From assembly GCA_030849805.1 (NCBI GenBank), contig JASANZ010001859.1:1-19954 (forward strand): DNA of 19,954 nucleotides, written 5' to 3'. The position numbers and the translations under genes are program-made. The DNA comes from Sergeia podlipaevii. Its lineage: Eukaryota; Euglenozoa; Kinetoplastea; Trypanosomatida; Trypanosomatidae. The notes under the pieces were generated by a model. That model worked only from the letters and a program-made list of their open reading frames with translations. It was not told where the DNA came from and did no database searches. Below are positions 7,249 to 16,655 of this stretch, one piece after another (within the stretch, counting starts at the first letter, position 1; every line of letters begins with the position of its first letter).

Positions 7249-10200
7249 ATGCCTCCTGGCGTGGCCACTAGCGAGGAAGACCTTCGCTTGGCATTTAGAG
7301 AGTTCATTTCTCTTGCACAACGTCTTGTGCGTGGTGCTTTGCGCGGAGGCCCACCTCCAGCAAGCACTGGCATGCCAACATACAGCCACCGCGCCGGAGT
7401 TGGGGGAACGGATCTCGGTGCGGTCTATGGATCGTCCGTGCGATATCATCCTTCTTATGGCCTTGGAGAAGGAGAGGCGCCGATTTCTGGAGAGGACTGC
7501 GCCAATGGGGGGCTCGCGGGTGTGCCTCTTTCCGAGCCCAAGGCGGCCGCAACGGTGCTTCAGGTGATGTTTAGCTTTGCCTTCAGCTGTCCGTGCGCGC
7601 CACTGGCAACCGCAGCGCAGCTCATTCTGGCAGACAGTTTTGCCCGTTCCCATGTAGCGGACCTCTCCTTCTGTGGAGGAATACTGCAGTACTTGCCAGT
7701 GATGGCGCAGAGCGAAGGCCTTAGTGTATGCGGGGATAGTTCTACTGAGACTTCCCTGGGGACTTCCCCGAACACAGCCACAGCAGGGCCCATCGCCCAA
7801 CAGGAGCGGCACAGTGGGCTTACTCATGCATCTGCAAGTGGTGGTGGTGTCGCTGCTTTTTTCTCTCCTTCCCCTGGTACTGCAGATACCGCGAGCAGCA
7901 CAACTGATGTGAATACAGAGGACCTAGCGGATCTTCAGCGCGCAGTGCGGCAGCGCCAGCGGCACTTGGCGAACTTACCAACAATGCTGCACATGCGCTC
8001 CACCGACCTCCTGGTGTGGTTTGATCCAGAGGGGCGTGCACACACGAAGAGCGTTCTTCAATGGCAGAGGCAGCAGCAGAGAGATCAAGAGATCAATGTC
8101 ACTACGGAGGAGCGAGCAAGTCGCTCACGCAGAGCGGATAGTAGAGACACGCTAGCGCCTACGCATGTGCCTCATAGCAGCAGCACCAGCGCTGCCTGTA
8201 GAGGAAGCACTAGCACCACGCTCTGTGCGTTCTGTGCTCCTTTGCCAGTCACCACTGTTCTCCCCTGCACGGAGCGGCTTATCATTGGCGCGAAGGCGCC
8301 TGCGGAGGTGGTCATGGTGCGAGCGACACTGAAGGCAGCCTCTAGAGGAAGAGGGCATGGCTCAGGTCCCCCCATGGCCTTCCCTCCCTTTAGTATAGGC
8401 TCTAACTCGGATGGAGGAGACGACTACGGCGATGGCTGGGACGCTGATGGGACGGGAGAGGAGGTCAGCAGCCGCCCCCGCATGCGCCTGGCGAGCCCGA
8501 CGCTAAAAAGTGGGTCGATCGACCCCTCCTTCGCGGCGGCCGCTGCACATAGTCGACGTCGCCGCCTGATTGGGAGCAGTGGTGGCACTGGTAGTGCTGG
8601 TGGCTCTGCAGCGAGCAAGCTGATTTCTTCTCCAGTACAGCAGCAGCAGCAGCATAGTATCGGTAGTGCCTCTGGAGAAGAAGGAGGGAACGCCACAGCT
8701 CCTGTGTCTAGCAAGGACGGCACTGATGATGGGATGAACCGACGTGCACTGCGGCGTCACCGCACCCGCGCCTTGTTGTCTGCGCTTTCGCGGGCTCGCT
8801 TGTTCCCGCCACGGCCTCATAGCGTCCTATCCCATCAATACCTCTACAGCATCTTCACCCAGTCTGGCGAGTGCGCCAACTATTATATACTTCTTTCTCC
8901 GTATCCAGAGCTCCTGCGCGCGCATCACGCGGCAGTCACGTACATTCTTTTCGGTGCCGGACCTCTGCCAGTGAAGGTGAGGCTCATGATCGCCATCGTG
9001 GCGGCAAGCCGACATCGGTGCGAGTACCTGGTTAGCAGGCTCGCAGCTCTTTTACTCATGTATGAGTCGGACATGGAGTGCCCAGACACCGGTGATGACG
9101 AAGACGACGATGAGGAGGAGGGAGATATCAGCGGTGAGTATGGCGAAGACGGTCACGTAAGCCGCATGAGCGGGGACATAGGAAGAGGTCTAAACGCTCA
9201 TACTTCCCCATCAGCGCGCCACAAGCAGCAGCAGCAACAGCAACACCAGCAAGGTGGTGCTGCCGCTCATGGATTTCATAAGAGGACCATGGGCATGCGG
9301 ACGAACGCGAGCTTCGAGAACCTCACCAGCGAGAGCGCGAGCCAGTGGCTCCTCAACGGCAACTCCAACCGCCTCAAGGCTGCTCAGTCCTTTATCGCGC
9401 TTGCCGCCCACACCCCGTGGCTAGTAAGTGAGGCCACGATTCGTGCCTTGTTGCAGGAAGGGTGGACCGTGCCTGAGCTCTTCCAGCTGACCGCCATCGT
9501 CGCACACGTCGTCCCACTGTGTAGTCTTGTTATGGGTTTATTTGTACCGTCGGAGCCGTGGACTGCGGCGGTGCTGCCCGCAGGTATCGCTTCCCAGCTG
9601 CGGCACCCAGCACTAACGAGGAACACGTTGACCACAGACATCGGTGGAGGCGGCGGTGCAGGTGGGTCTGCCTCGCCTTCCTTCCTTGCTGTTGCACATG
9701 AGCAGCATCAGCAACAACAACGGCAGTCGCAGATGCGTGGGAGCTCCTCTATGGAGAACGTCTACCTCTCCCCCGCGACGATGGAGGAGCAGTCTTACAC
9801 AGACTTCTTTACGCGCTTTTCTGGCCGCGATGGCATTGTGAGCGAGCAGCGCATCCGTGGCGGTGCGTCCAACTCTCAGCACACGCTGTGGCGCTCGCAG
9901 TTTAGTTGGTCAGAAATGGGGTCAGCGGTGATGGAGCAATACTACCCTGGTGCCTGCACATACATCAGCGAGGAGCTCGACGGCTTTGGCGAACTAGTTC
10001 GACAGCTCTCGGAGGTGGACTGTGTAGGGGTGAAGGGGAGCGAGTTTTCGCCGGTGTATGCGTTCCGCTCCTTACAGCTCTACGTGCAGAACCTGCTGGG
10101 GTACACAGTGGAGGACTACCCCTACAACTGCATTAACAAAGTGCTACGTCGCCCTGCAAAGTGGTTTGCTCAGGCACTAACCATGCGGTCAGAGACCCTT

Positions 10201-10668
10201 TCACGAGAGGACGTCGCGCACTGGTTCATCGCCGCGAGCGGCAGCACCGGAGCACGCAGCGATCACCCGCCGCTTGCAACCCCTTCCGTGGCTGCGACTC
10301 TGTCCGACTACCTTCTCAATCGTGAGAAGGAGTTGCTGGGGTGTATAAAGGCAGCAAGCCCTACTAACGCTCTCTCAAGTACCACAGCAGCGTCGGGAGG
10401 AAGTGGTAGTTTGCGAGGAAACAAGGGCACTTCATCCTTGCATCAACAGCAGCAGCAAGCGTCGCGTCAAGCGCCAGCCACAACGGAGACGGAGGAGGAG
10501 GAGGAGACTCGTGAGCAGAACCGTGAAATGGCAGTGTTGGAGACCGCGCTGTCTCTACAGGACGAAAGAGCACTACTGTTGATTGCACTGGCAACGATGG
10601 AGGCGCGTAAGGAGGGTCTTCTCAATATACTATGTTACCCTCTGTGTTCTGTGCTTACTAACATGTAG
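7249..10668 (+). CDS. Sestrin (PA26 family)-like protein, main open frame
   Basis: 1139 codons from ATG 7249. Numbers below count from ATG 6550, with the TAG as residue 212. The sestrin core (about 757-1215) has an AhpD-like half with GPLPVKVRLMIAIVAASRHRCEYLV (Cys824), then SQWLLNG (W933), LAAHTPWLV (954-959) and VPELFQLTAIVAHVVPLCSLVMG. A C-terminal half follows with FSWSEMG (1118-1124) and YVQNLLGYTVEDYPYNCIN (1177-1195). These match the order and wording of animal sestrins: AARHxCxYLV, WLxGL, LAHRPWLI, YTWEDHG, and the GIRYDDYDYGEIN region. Animal sestrins restrain TORC1 through GATOR2, some as leucine sensors, and their N-lobe has peroxide-reducing activity. This protein is more than twice their length owing to low-complexity insertions: Gln runs (8637, 9223, 9710, 10443), an acidic run (9094-9128) and Gly/Ser linkers. 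The role in this organism is inferred from homology only. The first ATG after the TAG sets the stated start; the native N-terminus may be at 6550. Confidence 0.85.
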   Translation: MPPGVATSEEDLRLAFREFISLAQRLVRGALRGGPPPASTGMPTYSHRAGVGGTDLGAVYGSSVRYHPSYGLGEGEAPISGEDCANGGLAGVPLSEPKAAATVLQVMFSFAFSCPCAPLATAAQLILADSFARSHVADLSFCGGILQYLPVMAQSEGLSVCGDSSTETSLGTSPNTATAGPIAQQERHSGLTHASASGGGVAAFFSPSPGTADTASSTTDVNTEDLADLQRAVRQRQRHLANLPTMLHMRSTDLLVWFDPEGRAHTKSVLQWQRQQQRDQEINVTTEERASRSRRADSRDTLAPTHVPHSSSTSAACRGSTSTTLCAFCAPLPVTTVLPCTERLIIGAKAPAEVVMVRATLKAASRGRGHGSGPPMAFPPFSIGSNSDGGDDYGDGWDADGTGEEVSSRPRMRLASPTLKSGSIDPSFAAAAAHSRRRRLIGSSGGTGSAGGSAASKLISSPVQQQQQHSIGSASGEEGGNATAPVSSKDGTDDGMNRRALRRHRTRALLSALSRARLFPPRPHSVLSHQYLYSIFTQSGECANYYILLSPYPELLRAHHAAVTYILFGAGPLPVKVRLMIAIVAASRHRCEYLVSRLAALLLMYESDMECPDTGDDEDDDEEEGDISGEYGEDGHVSRMSGDIGRGLNAHTSPSARHKQQQQQQHQQGGAAAHGFHKRTMGMRTNASFENLTSESASQWLLNGNSNRLKAAQSFIALAAHTPWLVSEATIRALLQEGWTVPELFQLTAIVAHVVPLCSLVMGLFVPSEPWTAAVLPAGIASQLRHPALTRNTLTTDIGGGGGAGGSASPSFLAVAHEQHQQQQRQSQMRGSSSMENVYLSPATMEEQSYTDFFTRFSGRDGIVSEQRIRGGASNSQHTLWRSQFSWSEMGSAVMEQYYPGACTYISEELDGFGELVRQLSEVDCVGVKGSEFSPVYAFRSLQLYVQNLLGYTVEDYPYNCINKVLRRPAKWFAQALTMRSETLSREDVAHWFIAASGSTGARSDHPPLATPSVAATLSDYLLNREKELLGCIKAASPTNALSSTTAASGGSGSLRGNKGTSSLHQQQQQASRQAPATTETEEEEETREQNREMAVLETALSLQDERALLLIALATMEARKEGLLNILCYPLCSVLTNM

Positions 10669-11409
10669 TGTGATGATGATGATGATGAGGGAGAGATGGG
10701 AGACACCTGTGCTTTATCGTTTCTGTTTTGTCCTTTCCTCTCTCTCTATATATATATTTATCTTTCATTTGTGTGTGAGGATAGTTGTTTATGAATGTGT
10801 AAAAAAAAAAAGCAGCAACTAGCGCAGGTAGAGATCAAAAATGCCGTTTTTTTTATGGGATGGAAGTACAGTGGACAGAGGAAGTGGCAATGTATTTGCG
10901 TGTGTGTGTGACTTGTGGTGCACTCACTAATTGAATTTTTTTCTTTGTAGCTGACACAGCAAAAGCAAACATATATATTTTTTTTGTGTGCATCTCTCTC
11001 AATTTTTTTTTTTGTATATATATCCCTATGAAACAATTTTCAAAAGAGTACTGTTAATACTCACACCTACAAACATTTTTTTTTTTCCATTTCATCTGTG
11101 AAGAAGAAAAAAAAACTAGCAAAGAATCTTAGTTAGTCTCTAAATTTGGTTTTTGCAAATACACTTACTCAATTCAAAGGCACACGTACATTTAGGAACT
11201 TCAAGTTTTTGCAGAAGACAAAGAGGCAAACGATTCTTTTCTAAAGGAAAAAAAAAAACGGGAAAATTCTAGAACGAAAAGAACAAAAGAAGAACAACAA
11301 CAAAAAAAGAAAAAAAAGAAAGAGAACAGCCAACCCCATATTTCCAGTGCGTGGCTCGTTTTCCTTTCTTTTCTTTTTTACTTTTCTTTTTGGTTTACTT
11401 GGCTTGATA

Positions 11410-11429
11410 CATATATATATATATATATA
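11410..11429. repeat. (AT)n microsatellite
   Basis: About ten AT units in spacer, with no evident function. Confidence 0.85.
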
Positions 11430-11536
11430 CTTCTTACTCTCAGTTTTGCATCTTTATATATATATTCACTTTTTCCTTTAATTTATTTTTTTGTTAGCTT
11501 TGTAGTTATTCTCACATTGCAGCTTCTGCTTTGTGT

Positions 11537-11560
11537 GAAATATATATATATATATATTTC
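11537..11560. repeat. GAAA(TA)8TTTC palindrome
   Basis: Eight TA units are bracketed by GAAA and TTTC, forming a 24-bp perfect inverted repeat. It can fold as a hairpin or extrude as a cruciform. It is probably microsatellite-derived. Confidence 0.75.
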
Positions 11561-12488
11561 GCTGAAGGAGCGAGCGCACGCACGCACGCACACAGACGCA
11601 CATACAGAGCGAAGAAAAGAACGCACGTGTGTGTATTACCAGTGTCTTAGCCTCCCACCCAGAAAGCGCTAGAGAATTATCTGACAAAGAAGGAATTCAA
11701 GAAAAAAAGAAAGAGAGCTAATTTTTTGATTGGTATATTTTTCTTTGTTTTCTTTTTGTCTTTTATTCCCCTCTTTTTGTATATATTAAAACATTTTCTC
11801 TTCGTCTCCGCAAGTTAGTACGCCTACTTCTTTTTCTTTTACCTTACGTGATACGTAGCGCGAACCCCCTTTTTAAGGAAAAAATCCTTTCCTTTTCTTC
11901 TTCTCCTGTATCTCTACCTACCTATTTATATAGCTCTAGGGGTCATATTAGCAAAGCAGGGGAGAGAAAAAAAAGAGAAGGTATCTAGTGTTTGGGCGAC
12001 TCAGAACGACACACAGGAAAAAAAAAATACTTTAGATTCATACATATAGCTCTTCAAGGAGGCATACAAAGCGCACACAACAATCAAAAAGCTATTTGAA
12101 TAGTCCCTCCAATACGACCTTCATTTTTTTTTTCCTTTGCAGACATACGAGAAAAGGCAACTAAACAAAAAAGAAAAGAAAGGGAGAAAAAAAAGAGAGA
12201 ATTGAGCAAACGTCAACACCAGAAAGGCAAGGAGATAGACACGTGTATTTTTTTTTTTCCTATTTGCTTTCTCAGTACTTGTCCATTTTTTTTTTTTTTT
12301 TTGCGAAGCACGCACGCAACTAAACCCCTTCTACGTACATACGTCTACACAGAACAAGCACTGGCATATATAGTGGATTGCTCTACACGCATACAAGCAC
12401 ACATCCGCACTTGACGCTCAGCAAAACAAAGACGATAGCAATAGCAATATAAGTGAGAAAAAAAAAAGAGAGAAAAGTACGCGCTTGC

Positions 12489-12529
12489 CTTTTTTTTTCT
12501 TACTACATTTTTTTTTTCTTGGCGTGAAG
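12489..12529 (+). promoter_or_regulatory. Probable trans-splice acceptor for the PP4R1-like gene
   Basis: Two T-rich tracts (about 12489-12501 and 12507-12520) are followed by the first AG at 12528-12529, leaving a very short 5' UTR of about 14 nt before ATG 12544. If that is too short in practice, an upstream tract ending in the T18 run near 12285-12302 and the AG after it is the alternative. Confidence 0.5.
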
Positions 12530-12543
12530 AAAAATCGCGCGTG

Positions 12544-14421
12544 ATGGAAAACGGCTTTGATGATCCCAGCAGGGATGCGGACGAAGACTTTATATTCAAC
12601 GAGTATGCCATTGATGATACACTAGACCCACTCAGCCGTCTTGTGCAGTATCACCAGTCAGATTTCTCTCTTCAGCGACTTGTCTTGGTGCGAGAACTCT
12701 GCGATACTGCGCACTTTGCCGGATATCAAGAGAGCGCACGCACCATCGTGCCTCTGCTTTCCCAGTTTACTTCCGACACAGAGCCCGTGGTGCGACAAAC
12801 CCTCGTGCAGCAGCTTCCCGCGCTCGCTCAGTTCTTTGTGCAGGAAGGTGGGGAAGGTGGGTACGAGTATGTGCTCAGCACTTTTCTTCCCATGGGCTTT
12901 GAGCTGCTCGTGGACAAGAATGTGGAGGTGGGCAGCGTGGCTCTACAGACCATAGACGCTATGGCAGAGCTGGTACGGGCAGAGCACGTGCAGGCGCATT
13001 TGCTCAATGTTGTCATCACACTCGCGCACGATGAGCGCGCGGAGGACTACCGAGTAGTAGCTGCTCAGCTGTTCAATTGCCTGGCAACCAAGTTTGGTAA
13101 AGAGTGCTGCACAACGGTCGTGCTGCCCGAGCTGGAGCTGCTCACTAACGACGCCAGCTTTTCTGTCCGCAAAACAGTGGCTGGGAACCTGGGTGGTATC
13201 TGCAAGGTCGTGGAGGATCCTGCGATGCACAAGTTTATCATCTCTCAGTATCTCAGTCTCTGTCATGATGAAATCTGGGGTGTGCGTCAGGCGTGCGCGC
13301 AGGCCATCGAGGACATCTCCATTGGTCTGCCCGAGGAGGCCAGAACCAGTGAGCTTGCACCAGCCTTTATGAAGATGCTGGAAGACAACTCCCCGTGGGT
13401 GCGTAACCGTGCGTATGAGTATTTGGGCCGTTTTATTCATACCTTACGTGGGTCTGATGTGACGCGTGAGATGCTAGGGCAATATGTGGAGATGGCACGT
13501 CGCCCGGATGGGGAGTGGGAGTACTTTGGCGAGTACTGCGCCTTCTGCTTTCCTGCGGTGTTGCTGACGGTGGGCAGAGGGCGGTGGCCAGAAATGCACG
13601 ACGCGTACCTGACTATGGTGAAGGATTGCAAGTGGAAGGCGCGCAAGTCGGTCGCGTACTCTCTTCACGAGGTAGCGGCGCTGCTAGGACCGGAGATTAC
13701 GGAGTCGGACATTGTACCAGTCTTTGAACTTCTCCTGCGCGACCTCGATGATGTCAAGCTGGGGGTGGTGCTCGGCGCAGACAAGTTTCTCAAACTCGTC
13801 TCTCCTGCTGTCCTTGACCGTTTGGTTCCTCTGCTCTGCCACGTGCCGCTCGAAAGCGAGAACTGGCGTCTGCGCAACGAGGTGGCCAAGAACATTGGCA
13901 ATGTAGGCACCCTTCTTGCACCACTCAGTCACTCCTTCTCGTCTGTGATTGCATTAGTGCTGCGCCTCCTTGACGATAGCGTGATGGAGGTCCGAGCGTC
14001 GACGTATGGGCCGGCCGCGGTTATCCTCAAACACCTCGCCAGTGTCTCGCTGGAGAATACCGGTGGCTACTTGAAGACTATTTGTGAGCTGGCTGACCGA
14101 CAGAGCTTCCAGGGGAGACAGATGTTTGCTTATGTTGCCCAGCAAGCGGCAGAGGTGGGAGCTGACGATGTCATGGAGAGCGCGCTGCTTGACGGTCTGC
14201 TCAAGCTCGCAGCAGACTCTGTCAGCAACGTGCGCCTTGTAGTGAGCAAAGTGATGAATGAAACACTTCTGGTGCACCCCAAGTGGTCAACACACGCCAA
14301 GGTACGCGCGATAGCCGCTGCTCTCGAGGAAGCACTGAGAGAAGAGCAAGCCCAGATGCTGCAACAGGATGCCAAGCACACGACTGAGGCGGGGCAAGGA
14401 GAAGGGGTTGCGGTGCAGTAA
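12544..14421 (+). CDS. HEAT-repeat phosphatase regulatory subunit, PP4R1-like
   Basis: 625 residues from ATG 12544; the codon just before is GTG and is not taken as the start. The protein is alpha-helical throughout, in HEAT repeats. Blocks at FTSDTEPVVRQTLVQQLP, FSVRKTVAGNLGGICKVV (about 206-223), IWGVRQACAQAIEDIS (244-259) and SPWVRNRAYEYLGRFI (283-298) closely resemble the N-terminal repeats of protein phosphatase 4 regulatory subunit 1, whose hallmark is VRKxxAxNxGxIC followed by WGVRxACA. Later repeats (ESENWRLRNEVAKNIGNV, LLDDSVMEVRAS) recall the PP2A scaffold PR65 as well. Known PP4R1 binds the PP4 catalytic subunit and steers it to substrates. It is shorter than human PP4R1 (about 950 residues) and lacks that protein's long acidic middle. 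The C-terminal ~30 residues are a charged, Gln-rich tail. The TAA stop runs into an A16 tract. A divergent PP2A A-subunit paralogue is the alternative. Confidence 0.85.
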   Translation: MENGFDDPSRDADEDFIFNEYAIDDTLDPLSRLVQYHQSDFSLQRLVLVRELCDTAHFAGYQESARTIVPLLSQFTSDTEPVVRQTLVQQLPALAQFFVQEGGEGGYEYVLSTFLPMGFELLVDKNVEVGSVALQTIDAMAELVRAEHVQAHLLNVVITLAHDERAEDYRVVAAQLFNCLATKFGKECCTTVVLPELELLTNDASFSVRKTVAGNLGGICKVVEDPAMHKFIISQYLSLCHDEIWGVRQACAQAIEDISIGLPEEARTSELAPAFMKMLEDNSPWVRNRAYEYLGRFIHTLRGSDVTREMLGQYVEMARRPDGEWEYFGEYCAFCFPAVLLTVGRGRWPEMHDAYLTMVKDCKWKARKSVAYSLHEVAALLGPEITESDIVPVFELLLRDLDDVKLGVVLGADKFLKLVSPAVLDRLVPLLCHVPLESENWRLRNEVAKNIGNVGTLLAPLSHSFSSVIALVLRLLDDSVMEVRASTYGPAAVILKHLASVSLENTGGYLKTICELADRQSFQGRQMFAYVAQQAAEVGADDVMESALLDGLLKLAADSVSNVRLVVSKVMNETLLVHPKWSTHAKVRAIAAALEEALREEQAQMLQQDAKHTTEAGQGEGVAVQ

Positions 14422-15495
14422 AAAAAAAAAAAAAATAATAATAAGAGAGGTGCCTATTTCCTCTGTCCCGTTTTTTTTTGTGTGTATATGTGCATTTTTT
14501 ATTTTTCATTTTTTCTTCCTTAATAACTGTTGATAATGTTTTTTTTGTTGTTGTTCTGCCTATATTATTGTAATTATGGTTACTCTTTAGTATTGCTTGC
14601 GTGCTTGCTTGCTTGCCGTTGTTGATCGTCGCCTTTTGATGCTTTTTTTGGGGGGATGCTGGGCCGAGAAAGAGAAATAGAGAGAGAGAGAGGGAGCAAA
14701 TTGCATGAAATATTTCTTCCGTTCATTTTTTTTTTTTTTTGCTCTCTCTCTCTCTCTCTTCCTCCTTTTTTTTTGTTTCTTTCATTTTTCTTTATCTTGT
14801 AATCCTCCATTTTTTTTTTCCTTGCTACGTATTGTTTTTTTTTTTTGTCGTTGTTTTTTGTTGGATGTGTTTCAGATGTATATAAGAGGTAGCTGGCAGA
14901 GCTGATCATACAGACAATAACTTCTTAAAATGGAAAGGAGAGGAAGCAAATCATGTTCAGCAAAAGAAAAGAAAAAAAAAGAGGAGGTGGAGAGATAGCA
15001 GTGCTTAAAAGAAACTTGAAGGGGGGAAAGGCCCAGCTGATCAAAGAGAAAGAAGGAAGCTTAATACGGATGTTTGTTTGTTTGTTTGTTGTTGCTGCTG
15101 TTGTCGTTGTTGATGTTCTGTAGAAGCAGACGGTTGCTAGAAAAGAAAGGATAGCTATCTAATTCCTGTCGCTGAGCCTTGTGCTTCCGCGTTTTTTTTT
15201 TCTTCATCTTCTTCCCGTTTACCCCACTTATTTTTCTTTTTACTCTTTGTTCTACGCAAGGTGTTATCTTGTATAATCCTAACTTTACAACGGTTATTCT
15301 TGTTGTTGTTGTTGTTGTTTTCCCTAGGGCTATTCATGTAGCAATGCTACGATGATTTTTGTTAAAGGCCCGTTTTTTTTTTTCTCTCTCTCAAGACATC
15401 ATATGTTAAACGCATATCAAAAAAAAGAAAAAAATACAGAAACAACAAAAAAGAGAGATCTGACTATATATAAAGATACACGCGACTGAATCAAC

Positions 15496-15516
15496 GAGAG
15501 AGAGAGAGAGAGAGAG
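15496..15516. repeat. (GA)n microsatellite
   Basis: About ten GA units grading into a G run, in spacer. No function is evident. Confidence 0.85.
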
Positions 15517-16032
15517 GGGGGAGAAAGAAAAGTAACTAATCAAAAAGTAGACGATGGAAGCAAAAAAAAAAAAAAAAGCTACCACTGAAAGGCAAGAAAG
15601 GTTTGCTGAGGGAGAGAATCATATATATCTGTTTTTTTTATTGCTGTTTAGGTGTTGTTTACAATGGATGATGATGATGGTGATGAGCGCGCATATATAT
15701 ACCTGGCTGATTCTGACGAGTAGGTGTTCTGCAAGGGGATGTTGTACTTTCTGCATGCGTGTAGATGTTTAACTGTTTGCGTATCGCACACGAGAAGACA
15801 ATGAGAAGAAGAGAGCACGGATAAATTTATGCTTATACCTACTTTGTAAATTTAAAGCTTCAACAACAGCAGCAAAACAAACAAACAAACAAAATGATAT
15901 CAACACGTAAATGATTTACATCTTTCATAAATTCAATATTATTATTATTTTCTTCCTTTAAAAAAAAAGAAAAAGAAAAGGAAAAAAGGAAAGAGAACAT
16001 CAGTTGTGTTTGATATGAGAGCCTATTATTGT

Positions 16033-16034
<2 letters not shown>

Positions 16035-16062
<28 letters not shown>
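16035..16062. repeat. (TG)14 microsatellite
   Basis: A perfect 28-base TG run in the spacer upstream of the last complete gene. It is likely length-polymorphic between strains. Confidence 0.9.
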
Positions 16063-16065
<3 letters not shown>

Positions 16066-16159
16066 ATAAGAGTATCTATTATTATCATTTTTTTGTATGG
16101 CGGTGATAGTTGCAAAAAGAAAAAAAAAAGCATGTACAAGTATGGGACGCCAAAAGCAG

Positions 16160-16254
16160 CTCTCAAATGTTTGAGAGGCTCATCAGTTGTTTTGTTTATC
16201 ACTATAGCTTTGTTGCCACATGGGGATGATGAAGCACTCAAACTGTACTTTGAG
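16160..16254 (+). other. Two hairpins sharing a CTCAAA/TTTGAG stem
   Basis: The first inverted repeat is CTCTCAAA, TG, TTTGAGAG (16160-16177), extendable through one bulged G to AGC/GCT. The second is CTCAAA, a 6-nt loop, TTTGAG (16237-16254). Because the arms are identical, the two could also pair with each other. The strand is the direction of presumed transcription. No known RNA family is recognised. Confidence 0.4.
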
Positions 16255-16545
16255 ATATTCTCATTCATTTTTTGAATCGTTAATCACTTTCCCCCTTTTT
16301 TTTCCTCTTTGATTTCAATGCTTATACATTTTTGCATTGTTGCGGGGTTTTTTTTTTCTGGCACGAGCAGATTGAAGTACATAACACTGTTTCGCATATC
16401 AACTTCATATTGGTGTGTCGCGTGGCTGCTGTTGCCACAGCCCTATCCTCTTACTATTATTATTATTATTATTCTTTTTGAAGTCTCAAGCTTTGTGTGG
16501 GTGTGTGTGTGTGTGTGCAGTACGTACCAATATATATAATAGCAC

Positions 16546-16572
16546 CATTTTTTTGTTGTTTTTATTCTTTAG
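16546..16572 (+). promoter_or_regulatory. Probable trans-splice acceptor for the gene at 16656
   Basis: A T-rich tract with a few G and A interruptions (16546-16570) ends in CTTTAG, with AG at 16571-16572. This gives a 5' UTR of about 83 nt. Confidence 0.65.
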
Positions 16573-16655
16573 AATACATATATATATAGAGAGAGAGAGA
16601 ACACGAAAAGGGATAACGAGCTAACAAAAGAAACTTTTCCAAACACATTTGCACG

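Larger units (their letters stand above)
10669..12543 (+). other. 1.9-kb intergenic spacer, no gene seen
   Basis: It holds GAT triplets just past the stop, TA microsatellites (11410-11429, 11537-11560), an A-rich purine block at about 11245-11330, CGCA repeats near 11570-11600 and many T runs. A final pair of T tracts (12490-12499 and 12508-12518) leads to the next splice acceptor. No frame has coding composition. Confidence 0.7.
14422..16655 (+). other. 2.2-kb intergenic spacer with repeats and paired hairpins
   Basis: No convincing gene. It begins with an A run continuous with the preceding stop codon, then T-rich sequence, GA runs (14680-14694, 15496-15516), TTTG and TTG repeats (15071-15090, 15301-15319) and a (TG)14 run (16035-16062). 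A more complex stretch at about 16132-16275 contains two small inverted repeats sharing the stem CTCAAA/TTTGAG. A 47-codon frame there (from ATG 16132) resembles nothing I know. Confidence 0.65.

Noticed and set aside
7153..7827. 224-codon frame on the - strand opposite the sestrin-like gene
   Set aside because: It is a shadow of the GC-rich coding strand. All supported genes and splice signals are on +, and it has no splice tract of its own.
10671..10687. GATGAT repeat as a C/D snoRNA C box
   Set aside because: It is a plain GAT triplet run with no D box at a proper distance and no stem.
12541..12543. GTG as the start of the PP4R1-like gene
   Set aside because: The next codon is ATG, and a non-ATG start is unlikely in this group.
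16132..16275. 47-codon frame (starting MYKYGTPKAAL) upstream of the last complete gene
   Set aside because: It is short, overlaps the hairpins, has no good splice tract and resembles no family. The non-coding structural reading is at least as likely.
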